A stretch of DNA of 35,923 nt from Bacillota bacterium (GTDB lineage Bacteria > Bacillota > Clostridia > Eubacteriales > Eubacteriaceae), in NCBI GenBank assembly GCA_018903255.1, contig JAHIQT010000016.1, forward strand, positions 1-35,923, read 5' to 3'. The notes under the pieces are model-generated. The model saw only the letters and a program-made list of their open reading frames with translations. It was not told the origin of the DNA and searched no databases. Of this stretch, positions 7,067 through 15,361 are shown piece by piece. The position numbers and the translations under genes were made by a program. How positions within the stretch are numbered: the first letter of the stretch is position 1; each line of letters starts with the position of its first letter.

Positions 7067-9562
7067 ATGAATAAAAAACCAGAACTGCTGGCACCGGCCG
7101 GAACAATGGAAGCGGTCATTGCGGCCATCAACGGCGGGGCGGACGCGGTGTATTTTGGTGGTAAAACCTTTAATGCCCGTCGCAATGCCGAAAACATGAC
7201 GGATGAAGAAATAAAAGAAGCGGTCACGCTTTGTCATCAGCATCGGGTGAAAGTCTATGTCACCCTGAACATATTAATAAAAAATAGTGAAATGGGTGAA
7301 TTGGTCGGCGTCCTTAATTTTCTGAAAACCCTTAATTTGGATGGCCTGATTGTTCAGGATATGGGATTAATCTATTTGATCCGCCATTATTTTCCCGAGT
7401 TCAAACTCCAGACCAGTACCCAGGCTTCAGTTTATGGACTGGAAGGAGTCTTGTTTTTTCAGGAACAAGGGTTTTCCCGAGTGGTGCTACCGCGCGAGAT
7501 GCCATTAAGCCAGGTCGCTGAAATCAAGAAAAAAACCAAGGTTGAATTAAAAATATTCACCCATGGAGCCTTGTGTTACGCCTATTCCGGCCAGTGTCTG
7601 ATGAGCAGTATGATTGGCGGCCGCAGCGGTAACCGGGGTCTCTGCGCTCAACCCTGTCGCAAGAATTACCGGCTGTTTGATGAGAACAATCGGTTGGTTG
7701 AGGATGGCTATCTCCTTAGTCCCAAGGACTTAAATACTTTGGACGACCTGGAGACAATCATCGCTTCGGGTGTGGACTCCCTAAAAATTGAAGGCCGGAT
7801 GAAAACACCGGAATACGTCTATGGGATCACCCGGGCTTATCGGGAAGGCATCGATGCTGCTGCTGGCGAGAAGATTACCAAAACTGTCGATAATCAGGCC
7901 GTCATGCAGGTGTTTAACCGGGATTTCACCAGGGGTCACCTTTTTAACGAAGCGGATCTGCTCAATGCCCAGGTGGGCAAGAATCGGGGCGTTTTAATTG
8001 GCCAGGTTGTCAGCCTTGCTAAAACCGCTAAAAACGAGAATCATAAAAGTGCCTATCAGCCTCTGGGGATTCGTCTCAATGAGGATGCCCGGCTTCATGT
8101 CGGGGATGGCTTATCCTTTGGTGAGGACGGCAAAATGGGGACCAAGGTGGATGCGATTTTCACCCCGGCAGGCCGCCGGCTGGAACAAGGCCTTGGTGGC
8201 GATATCGTGGCCATTCCCTGTCGCTATGGGGTTTCACCAGGAACACCACTTTATAAAAATCTTGATAAGAGCTTAATGGATAGCCTTAAACAACTGGGTT
8301 CCCAATCCCTTGATCAACCAGGCGCTGCGGTGAATTTTAAACTGCTCCTGAAGCTGGGCCAACCGGCCGAAATAGCAGCCTTCACCGAGGGCTATGCGGT
8401 CACTTATACAGCCGATTTTAGTCCCGAAGTACCAATGAAAAATGCCATTGATGAGGCGATCGTCCGGGAGCAAATTTCCCGAATCGGTGGCACCGGCTAT
8501 GAACTGGGCACCATTTCCATGGAGCTGGATGATCGGGTTTTTCTTTCCCGCAGCCAGCTAAACACTTTGCGCAAAGAAGTATTGCTTAAACTGGTGGAGA
8601 CTCGGGCAGACGCTGAAAAAAATGCCGGCAATACCGGTGAGTTAAATCAGACAATGACGATTGTGCCGCTGGAGAAAGAACTGGCTGCTAAATCAGAACG
8701 ATTTAAAAAAATGCAATTAGCAGACTCGAAAAAATGGATTTCATTGGCATTCGAAAAAATGCCGGATCATCAGTTTTTAACGCTTTTGGATGGACTGGGT
8801 CTGGATCAGGTTGTGCTGCCGTTGCTTGGCGAGGGCGTCGCGGAAAAGACCGCCCTCTTAAAGGATCTGGGAATCGCAGTTTTACTGAAGACACCTAAAG
8901 TAATGGATGACGAATTAACTAAAAAAGTACGTCGCTTAGTGACCCGGGAGATGAATCAGGATGGCTTTTTAATTGGCAATTATGAAGCCCTGCATCTGTT
9001 AAATAAAAGATCATCTTATTTAGAGGCTGATCAGTCGTTTAATCTGTTTAATACCCTGGCAACCCGAGCATTAAAAGAGTGGGGTGTCGGTGGCGGCGTT
9101 TTGTCGCCGGAACTTACTGAAAGCGAGCTGAAAGAAATAAGCGAGCATTCTGAGATTGCCATGGTTTTACCAGTTTATGGTTCGCAGGAGCTGATGGTCA
9201 GTAAAAAATGTCTGTTTGGCTGTAAAAGCTGCCTGGAAAAGAAAAAAGGAACAACCGGTTTGTGCCATCAGGAAATGTCCGGTAAGCTGGTCGATGAGCG
9301 CGGATTTGGTTTCCCGGTAGAACGGGATGACCAGGGGCTGATTCATCTCTATAACGGCGATACTTTATTTCTCAGGGAAGAAATCCTGGAATTAAAAGGT
9401 GTGGACACCTGGCGAATCCAGCACCGTAACGAAAGTATGGAAAAGTTAAGGATCATCATCGGCTATTACAGTCAGGGAATTTATGACAAACATTGGGGTC
9501 TTCCGGAAGGGCTTGGGATCGAGGGAACCACCCGGGGAAGTTATAAACGAGGAGTGAAATAA
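7067..9562 (+). CDS. Peptidase U32-family protein with DUF3656-type extension (RlhA/YhbU-like RNA hydroxylation family)
   Basis: The product has 831 residues. The N-terminal TIM-barrel-like U32 domain starts with ELLAPAGTMEAVIAAINGGADAVYFGG. It carries the conserved four-cysteine set at about C170, C177, C193 and C197 (HGALCYAYSGQC and NRGLCAQPC). U32 relatives such as RlhA and TrhP hydroxylate rRNA or tRNA bases and are thought to bind an Fe-S cluster through these cysteines; the old peptidase label is doubtful. The long middle and C-terminal parts match the long Firmicutes form. A second cysteine group (C715, C719, C722, C733) lies near the C-terminus. The start is ATG at 7067. mutS2 follows after four bases, so they are co-transcribed. 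The precise RNA target is unknown. Confidence 0.85.
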   Translation: MNKKPELLAPAGTMEAVIAAINGGADAVYFGGKTFNARRNAENMTDEEIKEAVTLCHQHRVKVYVTLNILIKNSEMGELVGVLNFLKTLNLDGLIVQDMGLIYLIRHYFPEFKLQTSTQASVYGLEGVLFFQEQGFSRVVLPREMPLSQVAEIKKKTKVELKIFTHGALCYAYSGQCLMSSMIGGRSGNRGLCAQPCRKNYRLFDENNRLVEDGYLLSPKDLNTLDDLETIIASGVDSLKIEGRMKTPEYVYGITRAYREGIDAAAGEKITKTVDNQAVMQVFNRDFTRGHLFNEADLLNAQVGKNRGVLIGQVVSLAKTAKNENHKSAYQPLGIRLNEDARLHVGDGLSFGEDGKMGTKVDAIFTPAGRRLEQGLGGDIVAIPCRYGVSPGTPLYKNLDKSLMDSLKQLGSQSLDQPGAAVNFKLLLKLGQPAEIAAFTEGYAVTYTADFSPEVPMKNAIDEAIVREQISRIGGTGYELGTISMELDDRVFLSRSQLNTLRKEVLLKLVETRADAEKNAGNTGELNQTMTIVPLEKELAAKSERFKKMQLADSKKWISLAFEKMPDHQFLTLLDGLGLDQVVLPLLGEGVAEKTALLKDLGIAVLLKTPKVMDDELTKKVRRLVTREMNQDGFLIGNYEALHLLNKRSSYLEADQSFNLFNTLATRALKEWGVGGGVLSPELTESELKEISEHSEIAMVLPVYGSQELMVSKKCLFGCKSCLEKKKGTTGLCHQEMSGKLVDERGFGFPVERDDQGLIHLYNGDTLFLREEILELKGVDTWRIQHRNESMEKLRIIIGYYSQGIYDKHWGLPEGLGIEGTTRGSYKRGVK

Positions 9563-9566
9563 ATAC

Positions 9567-11936
9567 ATGGATCAAAGAAGTTTGAAGGTCTTGGAATATC
9601 ATAAAATATTAAAAAGTCTGGGTGAGCATTGTGTCACCCAGGGTGGGAAGGATCAGGCCAAAAATCTATTGCCGCAGGAAAACCTGACGGCAGTCAATCG
9701 GGGCCTTGATTTAACCAATGAAAGTCTGGGGATGATCCTCCGCAATGGCCGCCCGCCCTTGGTAGATGTACCGAATACCAGTGATTATGTCAAGCGGGCG
9801 GCGATTGGCTCAATGCTGTCGATGAAAGAACTGTTGTCGATTGCCACTCTGCTACGGATCGCCCGGGATATGGATAACTATTACCACAGTGATACGCAGA
9901 TGGATACCCTGGTATTACTTAGGGATCTGTTTACTTCGCTGGAAACCTGTGAAGAACTGGAAAAAGAAATCAGCCGAAAAATACTGGGACCGGAAGAAAT
10001 GGCCGACAACGCCTCCCGGGAACTATCCCGGATTCGGCGAGAGATGCAGTTTAAGTATAAACGGATCAGCGAAAAACTCAATCATATGATCAGTTCCACC
10101 GCCTATGATAAAATTCTCCAGGAAAAAATCATCACGATCCGGAACAATCGCTATGTTATTCCCGTCAAGCAGGAATACCGCAGCCAGGTGCCCGGAATTG
10201 TTCTGGATAAGTCGGCCAGTGGCGCAACCCTCTTTATTGAACCGATGGCTGTGGTGGAGCTAAACAACGATATCAAAATCCTGGTCACCGAAGAAGAACA
10301 GGAGATCGTCCGGATTCTCAAAGATCTGACCCAGAAGGTGGCCGATTTGCGGGATGAAATTATCTGCAATTATGATGTCCTGGTCGATCTGGATTTTCAG
10401 TTTGGCAAAGGCAAGTATGGGCTAACCATCAATGGGGTCAGAACCAGTGTCAGCGAAACCGGCGCGATTGAGCTGTTACGGGCCAAGCATCCGCTGATTC
10501 CCGAAGATCAAGTTGTCGCCTCGGATATTTATTTTGAAGCAGGCATTGACACCATGGTTATCACCGGGCCAAATACCGGGGGGAAAACGGTCTCCTTAAA
10601 AACTATCGGCCTGTTGAACCTGATGGTGCAGTCCGGGCTTTTTGTCCCGGTTCGGGAAGGCAGTAAAACCCGGATTTTTGCCGATATCTTTGCCGATATC
10701 GGGGATGAACAAAGCATTGAGCAAAGCCTCAGTACCTTTTCTTCCCATATGACCAATATCGTTGAGATTATGAACAAAGCGGATCATAATTCACTGGTAT
10801 TATTTGACGAACTGGGCGCCGGTACTGACCCCACCGAAGGGGCCGCTCTGGCTATTTCGATTCTTAATGCTCTCCATCTGCGCAAAGTAACCAGTGTATC
10901 CACCACCCATTACAGTGAGCTTAAGGAATACGCCCTGGTCACTCCGGGGGTGGTCAATGCCAGTGTCGAATTTGATGTCAAGACCCTGAGACCGACTTAT
11001 CGCCTGTTAATTGGGGTGCCGGGAAAATCGAATGCCTTTGAAATCGCCATGCGTTTGGGACTTGGTGAGGATGTCATTGAAAATGCCCGCGACCTGATCA
11101 AGAATGAAGCCATCCGTTTTGAAGAAACGCTGATTAAAATTGATGAAAAGCGTCGCCGCACCGAAGCGGAGCATGATGCGATCATTCGTTTGAAGCAGGA
11201 AACCGAAGCCTTAAAAGGACAAATGGATCGGGAAAAGCAGAAGTTTGCGGACGAACAAAAAGCCCTGATCCAAAAAGCCCAGGACGAAGCGATCGAAATT
11301 GTCAAGAAAACCCGAGCCGAAACTGAAGAAATTTATCGCGAAATCAGAACCATCCAGGAAACCACGACCACGGCAATCAAGGACAACAAGGAATTGGAAG
11401 CGATTCGCAAGCGCATCAAAGAAAAAGAGAAAAATCTTTATCAATTTGGCAGCCGACCCCAAAATTACCAGGGAGCAGCCCTGGAGATGGATGACCTCAG
11501 TGTCGGGATGAAGGTTTATATCAACAGTCTGCGCCGCGAAGGCGAGGTTTTAAACCTGCTGCCCAATGAGAATAAGGCCATGGTTCAGGCGGAAATGATC
11601 AAGCTTAAGGTTGATGTTGGCGACCTGAGTGTCTCAACAGCCTTGGCCAAACCGGAAGAGAAGAAGGTCACCTTTAAAAAGGTTGATCGTCATGTGATGG
11701 AAACCAAGCTTGATCTGCGCGGTAAAAATGGCGAAGAATCTTTGTATCTGGTCGATAAGATGATTGGCGACGCGATGCTTTCGGGCAACAAGCAGCTGGT
11801 GATTGTTCATGGCAAGGGCACCGGACGGCTCCGGGAGATCATTCATGAATACCTCAAAGGAAACCCCCTGATCGAAGATTTTCGCCTCGGTGCGATGAAT
11901 GAAGGCGGCTCTGGGGTAACCATCGTAACGCTATAA
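9567..11936 (+). CDS. mutS2: Endonuclease MutS2 / ribosome-rescue ATPase
   Basis: The 789-residue length is typical. It has the MutS core and clamp, then the ABC ATPase with Walker A GPNTGGKT (334-341) and Walker B LVLFDELGAGTDPTEG (from 410). A long charged coiled coil follows (about 515-640). The C-terminal Smr domain has LDLRGKNGEE and HGKGTGRLRE. The mismatch-recognition domain I of MutS is absent, as expected. MutS2 has been described as suppressing recombination, and in Bacillus as acting on collided ribosomes. GAGGAG (9549-9554) is 12 bases before the ATG. It is co-transcribed with the U32 RNA-modification gene, which fits a translation-linked role. Confidence 0.95.
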   Translation: MDQRSLKVLEYHKILKSLGEHCVTQGGKDQAKNLLPQENLTAVNRGLDLTNESLGMILRNGRPPLVDVPNTSDYVKRAAIGSMLSMKELLSIATLLRIARDMDNYYHSDTQMDTLVLLRDLFTSLETCEELEKEISRKILGPEEMADNASRELSRIRREMQFKYKRISEKLNHMISSTAYDKILQEKIITIRNNRYVIPVKQEYRSQVPGIVLDKSASGATLFIEPMAVVELNNDIKILVTEEEQEIVRILKDLTQKVADLRDEIICNYDVLVDLDFQFGKGKYGLTINGVRTSVSETGAIELLRAKHPLIPEDQVVASDIYFEAGIDTMVITGPNTGGKTVSLKTIGLLNLMVQSGLFVPVREGSKTRIFADIFADIGDEQSIEQSLSTFSSHMTNIVEIMNKADHNSLVLFDELGAGTDPTEGAALAISILNALHLRKVTSVSTTHYSELKEYALVTPGVVNASVEFDVKTLRPTYRLLIGVPGKSNAFEIAMRLGLGEDVIENARDLIKNEAIRFEETLIKIDEKRRRTEAEHDAIIRLKQETEALKGQMDREKQKFADEQKALIQKAQDEAIEIVKKTRAETEEIYREIRTIQETTTTAIKDNKELEAIRKRIKEKEKNLYQFGSRPQNYQGAALEMDDLSVGMKVYINSLRREGEVLNLLPNENKAMVQAEMIKLKVDVGDLSVSTALAKPEEKKVTFKKVDRHVMETKLDLRGKNGEESLYLVDKMIGDAMLSGNKQLVIVHGKGTGRLREIIHEYLKGNPLIEDFRLGAMNEGGSGVTIVTL

Positions 11937-12029
11937 TAAGCGGTGCCACCATCCGGGAGATCAAGGGGTTAGACCCACGCCAGAAAAACTGTTCTTTAAG
12001 CGCAGCTGGTGAGATAGTCTAAAATCACC

Positions 12030-12058
12030 TTGTCATTTTAGGTCACCCATAATACAAT
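12030..12058 (+). promoter_or_regulatory. Promoter of dcd-cysteine desulfurase-thiI
   Basis: TTGTCA (12030-12035) and TACAAT (12053-12058) are 17 bp apart, with the dcd start codon at 12107. Confidence 0.65.
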
Positions 12059-12106
12059 TAATAGGAAAATTTTCAAGGATATTGAATTTTGAAATTTGGA
12101 GGAAAC

Positions 12107-12640
12107 ATGATTTTATCGGATAAAACCATTTATAAATACTTAGAGAGCGGTGAGCTGGTTATCGATCCACTGGAAAAAGGCCAGGTTCAGCCAGCCTCGG
12201 TGGACATTCGTTTGGGAAACAGCTTTTTAAAGCTGGATGAAAATAATTTCGAGGCGATGACGCTAACAAACGAAATTAAGTATATTTCGATGGAGGCGGA
12301 TGAGATTATTATTCCGTCCAATTCTTTTCTGCTGGCAACAACCATGGAATACATCAAGCTACCCTGCAACCTGACCGCCTTTGTCGAAGGTCGAAGCTCG
12401 ATCGGTCGGATGGGTTTATTTATTCAGAATGCCGGATGGGTAGACCCGGGCTTTGAAGGCGAGATAACCCTGGAACTATACAATGCCAACCGGCTGCCGA
12501 TCAAACTGGAAAAGGGACGACGGATCTGCCAGTTGGTCTTTGCCCAAATGGACGATACCGCCTTAAATCCCTATCAAGGGAAATACCAGGGACAGCGTTC
12601 GGCTGTGGGGAGTCGCATTTTTCTGGATGAGGAATGCTGA
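12107..12640 (+). CDS. dcd: dCTP deaminase
   Basis: This enzyme deaminates dCTP to dUTP on the route to dTMP. The start is ATG at 12107 with GGAGG five bases upstream; the TTG at 12089 has no site. The 177-residue product has the homotrimeric Dcd/dUTPase beta-barrel signatures: QPASVDIRLGNSF, then VEGRSSIGRMGLFIQ, then GWVDPGFEGEITLELYN with the catalytic Glu. Some family members also hydrolyse dUTP (the bifunctional DCD-DUT type); the sequence alone does not settle which type this is. It heads a unit with a cysteine desulfurase and thiI, though the three share no pathway. Confidence 0.93.
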   Translation: MILSDKTIYKYLESGELVIDPLEKGQVQPASVDIRLGNSFLKLDENNFEAMTLTNEIKYISMEADEIIIPSNSFLLATTMEYIKLPCNLTAFVEGRSSIGRMGLFIQNAGWVDPGFEGEITLELYNANRLPIKLEKGRRICQLVFAQMDDTALNPYQGKYQGQRSAVGSRIFLDEEC

Positions 12641-12683
12641 TTTGGCGTCTTAAAAGCGGCCCGATGAGAGAAGGATCGAAACA

Positions 12684-13850
12684 ATGAAAGAAATTTACTT
12701 AGATAACGCAGCAACCACCAGGGTTGCTCCCCAGGTTGCGCAAAAAATGTTGGATACCCTGGTGAACAACTATGGGAATCCCTCATCGCTCCACCGCTTA
12801 GGAATTCGTGCTGAACAAGCGATCAAGGAAGTTCGGCAATTAATCGCCGATAATCTTTGCTGTCAGAGTCAGGAAATCTATTTTACTTCCGGCGGAACCG
12901 AAGGAAATAATATGATTATCCAGGGAGTCGTCGAGAATAAAAAACGTAATCGAATGCGAATAATTACCTCAGCGATAGAACACCCATCGGTGCTGGATGT
13001 ATTTACCTTTTATCAAAATCACCAGATTGAGGTCATTGTTTTAGGGGTTGATACCCAGGGGCACATTGATCAGGATCAGCTCAAAGCGGCGATCAATGAG
13101 GATACTATCCTGGTCAGTATTATTGGGGTGAACAATGAGCTGGGAACGATTCAGGATCTGCCTGCGATTGGTAAAATCATTAAGACGGTTAATCCCAAAT
13201 GCGTTTTTCATGTCGATTTTGTTCAGGGTTTTATGAAAATCCCCATCAATGTGCAGACTTGCCTGCTGGATGCCCTGACCTTGTCTGGCCACAAGATTTT
13301 CGGGCCTAAGGGTGTGGGTGCGGTTTATATTAAAAAGGGTACCGATATTAAACCGCTGATTCGTGGCGGCGGTCAGGAAAGCAATCTTCGCTCAGGGACG
13401 GAAAACGTTCCAGGAATAATTGGTCTGGGGGAAGCCATTCGTTTGCGGAAAGACGCGTTTGGCGATGAGTTTGAAGCGATTAGAATCCTGCGTACCGCCT
13501 TTATCAATGAAGTAGCGGCAAAAATTGATGGTATCAAAATAAATGGAGATCCCAACGGCAGCCCTTATGTGCTGAACCTTTCTTTTAACCGGGTGCGGGG
13601 TGAGGTGCTGCTACATAGTCTCGAATCCAAGGGGATATTTGTGTCCACAGGATCAGCCTGTTCGTCCCATAAAAAGGAGAAGCAGTATGTCCTCAAAGCG
13701 ATCGGCCTGGCCGAAGAATATAAAGAAGGAACCATCCGGATCAGCTTTTCACAAGAGATCACCAAAGACGATGTAGAAACCGCGGTGGAAGCGATTGCCC
13801 AGGCAGTCAACAGCTTGCGACTTTTGGTTAAACCAAGAAAAAATAGATGA
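12684..13850 (+). CDS. Cysteine desulfurase (NifS/IscS family), likely sulfur donor to ThiI
   Basis: This PLP enzyme takes sulfur from cysteine as an enzyme persulfide. The 388-residue product begins MKEIYLDNAATT. It has the PLP-stacking His in AIEHPSV (H100), HVDFVQ, the PLP Lys in SGHKIFGP (K204), RSGTENVPG, and the active-site Cys in STGSACSSHK (C326). AGAAGG precedes the ATG. thiI begins 16 bases downstream. The same pairing occurs in Bacillus (nifZ-thiI), where the desulfurase supplies ThiI for 4-thiouridine in tRNA. That dedicated role is the best guess; a general Fe-S role cannot be excluded because no iscU or sufU lies nearby. Confidence 0.93.
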   Translation: MKEIYLDNAATTRVAPQVAQKMLDTLVNNYGNPSSLHRLGIRAEQAIKEVRQLIADNLCCQSQEIYFTSGGTEGNNMIIQGVVENKKRNRMRIITSAIEHPSVLDVFTFYQNHQIEVIVLGVDTQGHIDQDQLKAAINEDTILVSIIGVNNELGTIQDLPAIGKIIKTVNPKCVFHVDFVQGFMKIPINVQTCLLDALTLSGHKIFGPKGVGAVYIKKGTDIKPLIRGGGQESNLRSGTENVPGIIGLGEAIRLRKDAFGDEFEAIRILRTAFINEVAAKIDGIKINGDPNGSPYVLNLSFNRVRGEVLLHSLESKGIFVSTGSACSSHKKEKQYVLKAIGLAEEYKEGTIRISFSQEITKDDVETAVEAIAQAVNSLRLLVKPRKNR

Positions 13851-13866
13851 CAGGAGCAAAAAAATA

Positions 13867-15027
13867 ATGGAACATGTTATTCTGGTTCGATACGGGGAGA
13901 TTGCCCTGAAAGGGTTGAACCGTAATTATTTTATCGAATTACTGGCAAAAAACATCAGAACTACCCTGCGCAGTGTACCATCGGCAAAGGTTAAAAAAAT
14001 ACAGGGGCGCTTGATTGTCAATGTCAGCGATGAAGATCTAAACCGGGCGATGGAGCGGGTACAAAAAGTATTCGGGATTGTCTCGATCAGTCCAGCGATT
14101 GTTATTGACAGTGATATTACGACGATTGAAGAAAATGCCATCGAGCAGGTGCGATCGGCTGAGGACATCAAAACCTTTAAGATCACCGCCAAGCGGGGTG
14201 ATAAAACCTTCCCGATCAAATCCCCCGATCTATGCTGCCGTCTCGGCGAAGTGGTGCTCGATAATGTCGCGGGTATCACCGTCGATATCCACAAGCCGGA
14301 TCTGAATCTGTGGGTGGAAGTTCGCGAACAAACCTATATGTATCACGAATTTATTGCCTGTAACGGTGGTTTGCCGGTCGGCTGCAGCGGCAAAGGTGCG
14401 CTTCTTTTATCTGGCGGTATCGACAGTCCGGTGGCTGGTTATCTGATGGCCAAGCGGGGCGTCGAAGTGATTGGGGTCTATTTCCACAGCTTCCCCTTTA
14501 CCAGTGATCGGACCAAGGAAAAGGTTATCGATCTGGCCAAGATCATGAGTCAATATTGCGGCAAAATCAAACTGTTTGTGGTTCCCTTTACCGAGATCCA
14601 GACCAAGATTGTGGAAATGTGTCCAGACCGGCAGACGACCATTATCATGCGTCGCTATATGATGCGGATTGCCGAGATGATTGCCAACAATGAAGGAGCC
14701 AAGGCGATGATTACCGGGGAAAGCCTCGGTCAGGTTGCCAGCCAGACCATGGAAGGGCTGGCGGCTACCAATGCCGTCGCCGGAATGCCAGTCTTTAGGC
14801 CGCTGATCGGCTTTGATAAAACCGAAATTGTCAAGATTGCCGAAACCATCGGCACCTTTGAAACCTCGATCCTGCCCTATGAAGATTGCTGCACCATTTT
14901 TGTGCCCAAGCACCCGGAAACCAAACCAAAGGTTTCGGAGATGCTGCGTTCCGAAGAAAAAATTGCCGAAATGATGGTGCAAATGATGGCCACCGCCGTG
15001 GCAGAATCCGAAGTTGTTACACTCTAG
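13867..15027 (+). CDS. thiI: tRNA 4-thiouridine synthetase ThiI
   Basis: ThiI adenylates U8 of tRNA and replaces oxygen with sulfur; it can also serve thiazole synthesis. The start is ATG at 13867 (MEHVILVRYGEIALKG) with CAGGAG ten bases upstream; an earlier in-frame codon at 13795 lies inside the preceding gene. The 386-residue product has an N-terminal ferredoxin-like and THUMP region (to about 165), the PP-loop SGGIDSP (182-188), and a C-terminal YEDCCTIFVPKHP. The rhodanese domain of the enteric enzyme is absent, as usual in Firmicutes, so sulfur must come directly from the upstream desulfurase. The operon terminator is displaced about 250 bp downstream by a repeat element. Confidence 0.95.
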   Translation: MEHVILVRYGEIALKGLNRNYFIELLAKNIRTTLRSVPSAKVKKIQGRLIVNVSDEDLNRAMERVQKVFGIVSISPAIVIDSDITTIEENAIEQVRSAEDIKTFKITAKRGDKTFPIKSPDLCCRLGEVVLDNVAGITVDIHKPDLNLWVEVREQTYMYHEFIACNGGLPVGCSGKGALLLSGGIDSPVAGYLMAKRGVEVIGVYFHSFPFTSDRTKEKVIDLAKIMSQYCGKIKLFVVPFTEIQTKIVEMCPDRQTTIIMRRYMMRIAEMIANNEGAKAMITGESLGQVASQTMEGLAATNAVAGMPVFRPLIGFDKTEIVKIAETIGTFETSILPYEDCCTIFVPKHPETKPKVSEMLRSEEKIAEMMVQMMATAVAESEVVTL

Positions 15028-15045
15028 GGGGAAACTAAAACTCCC

Positions 15046-15252
15046 GTACCGACCAATTGTTAATCTGTTGTTTGCTGCACCATGCGAAATCCGCTACGCT
15101 CCTTTCGCATTGGTCGCGGGCAGTCGCCAACTACAAACAAGCTTGTGATTGGCTCGTTGCCTGCGCGCAGAATCGGACAGGCTACGCCGTGTCCGCTCTG
15201 ATGCAAACAACATGATGTAACAAGGGTCTGACCCCTAGGTCATTGTCGGTAC
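15046..15252. repeat. REP/MITE-like non-coding element with terminal inverted repeats
   Basis: The 207-bp segment is bounded by GTACCGACCAAT (15046-15057) and the inverted ATTGTCGGTAC (15242-15252). Inside are two hairpins: ATGCGAAA (15082-15089) with TTTCGCAT (15103-15110), and CGGACA (15174-15179) with TGTCCG (15190-15195). Both loops contain GCTACGC. Near the right end is the palindrome-like AAGGGTCTGACCCCT. The element is G+C-richer than its surroundings and has no credible gene. A short relative lies at 27405-27441 and a possible degenerate trace at 11963-11976. It sits between the thiI stop codon and the terminator at 15278. Confidence 0.7.
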
Positions 15253-15277
15253 TACGTTAGCCCTTTGTCTATAACAT

Positions 15278-15307
15278 AAAACCAGGCAATCATTTTGCCT
15301 GGTTTTT
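15278..15307 (+). terminator. Terminator of the dcd-thiI unit
   Basis: A perfect 12-bp stem, AAAACCAGGCAA (15278-15289) with TTGCCTGGTTTT (15295-15306) and loop TCATT, runs into a T tract. Confidence 0.9.
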
Positions 15308-15308
15308 G

Positions 15309-15317
15309 TGTTATAAT
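15309..15317 (+). promoter_or_regulatory. Extended -10 promoter of hflX
   Basis: TGTTATAAT (15309-15317) is a consensus extended -10. No good -35 is seen because that position is occupied by the preceding terminator stem. The hflX start codon is 45 bases further on. Confidence 0.55.
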
Positions 15318-15361
15318 AAGGTACTCTATTAATCATTTTATAAAAATAAAAGGAAAAAATA

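Noticed and set aside
14407-14982. A 191-codon minus-strand open frame opposite thiI
   Set aside because: The composition is that of an antisense shadow (rich in H, G, N and F) and the + strand ThiI motifs are unambiguous.
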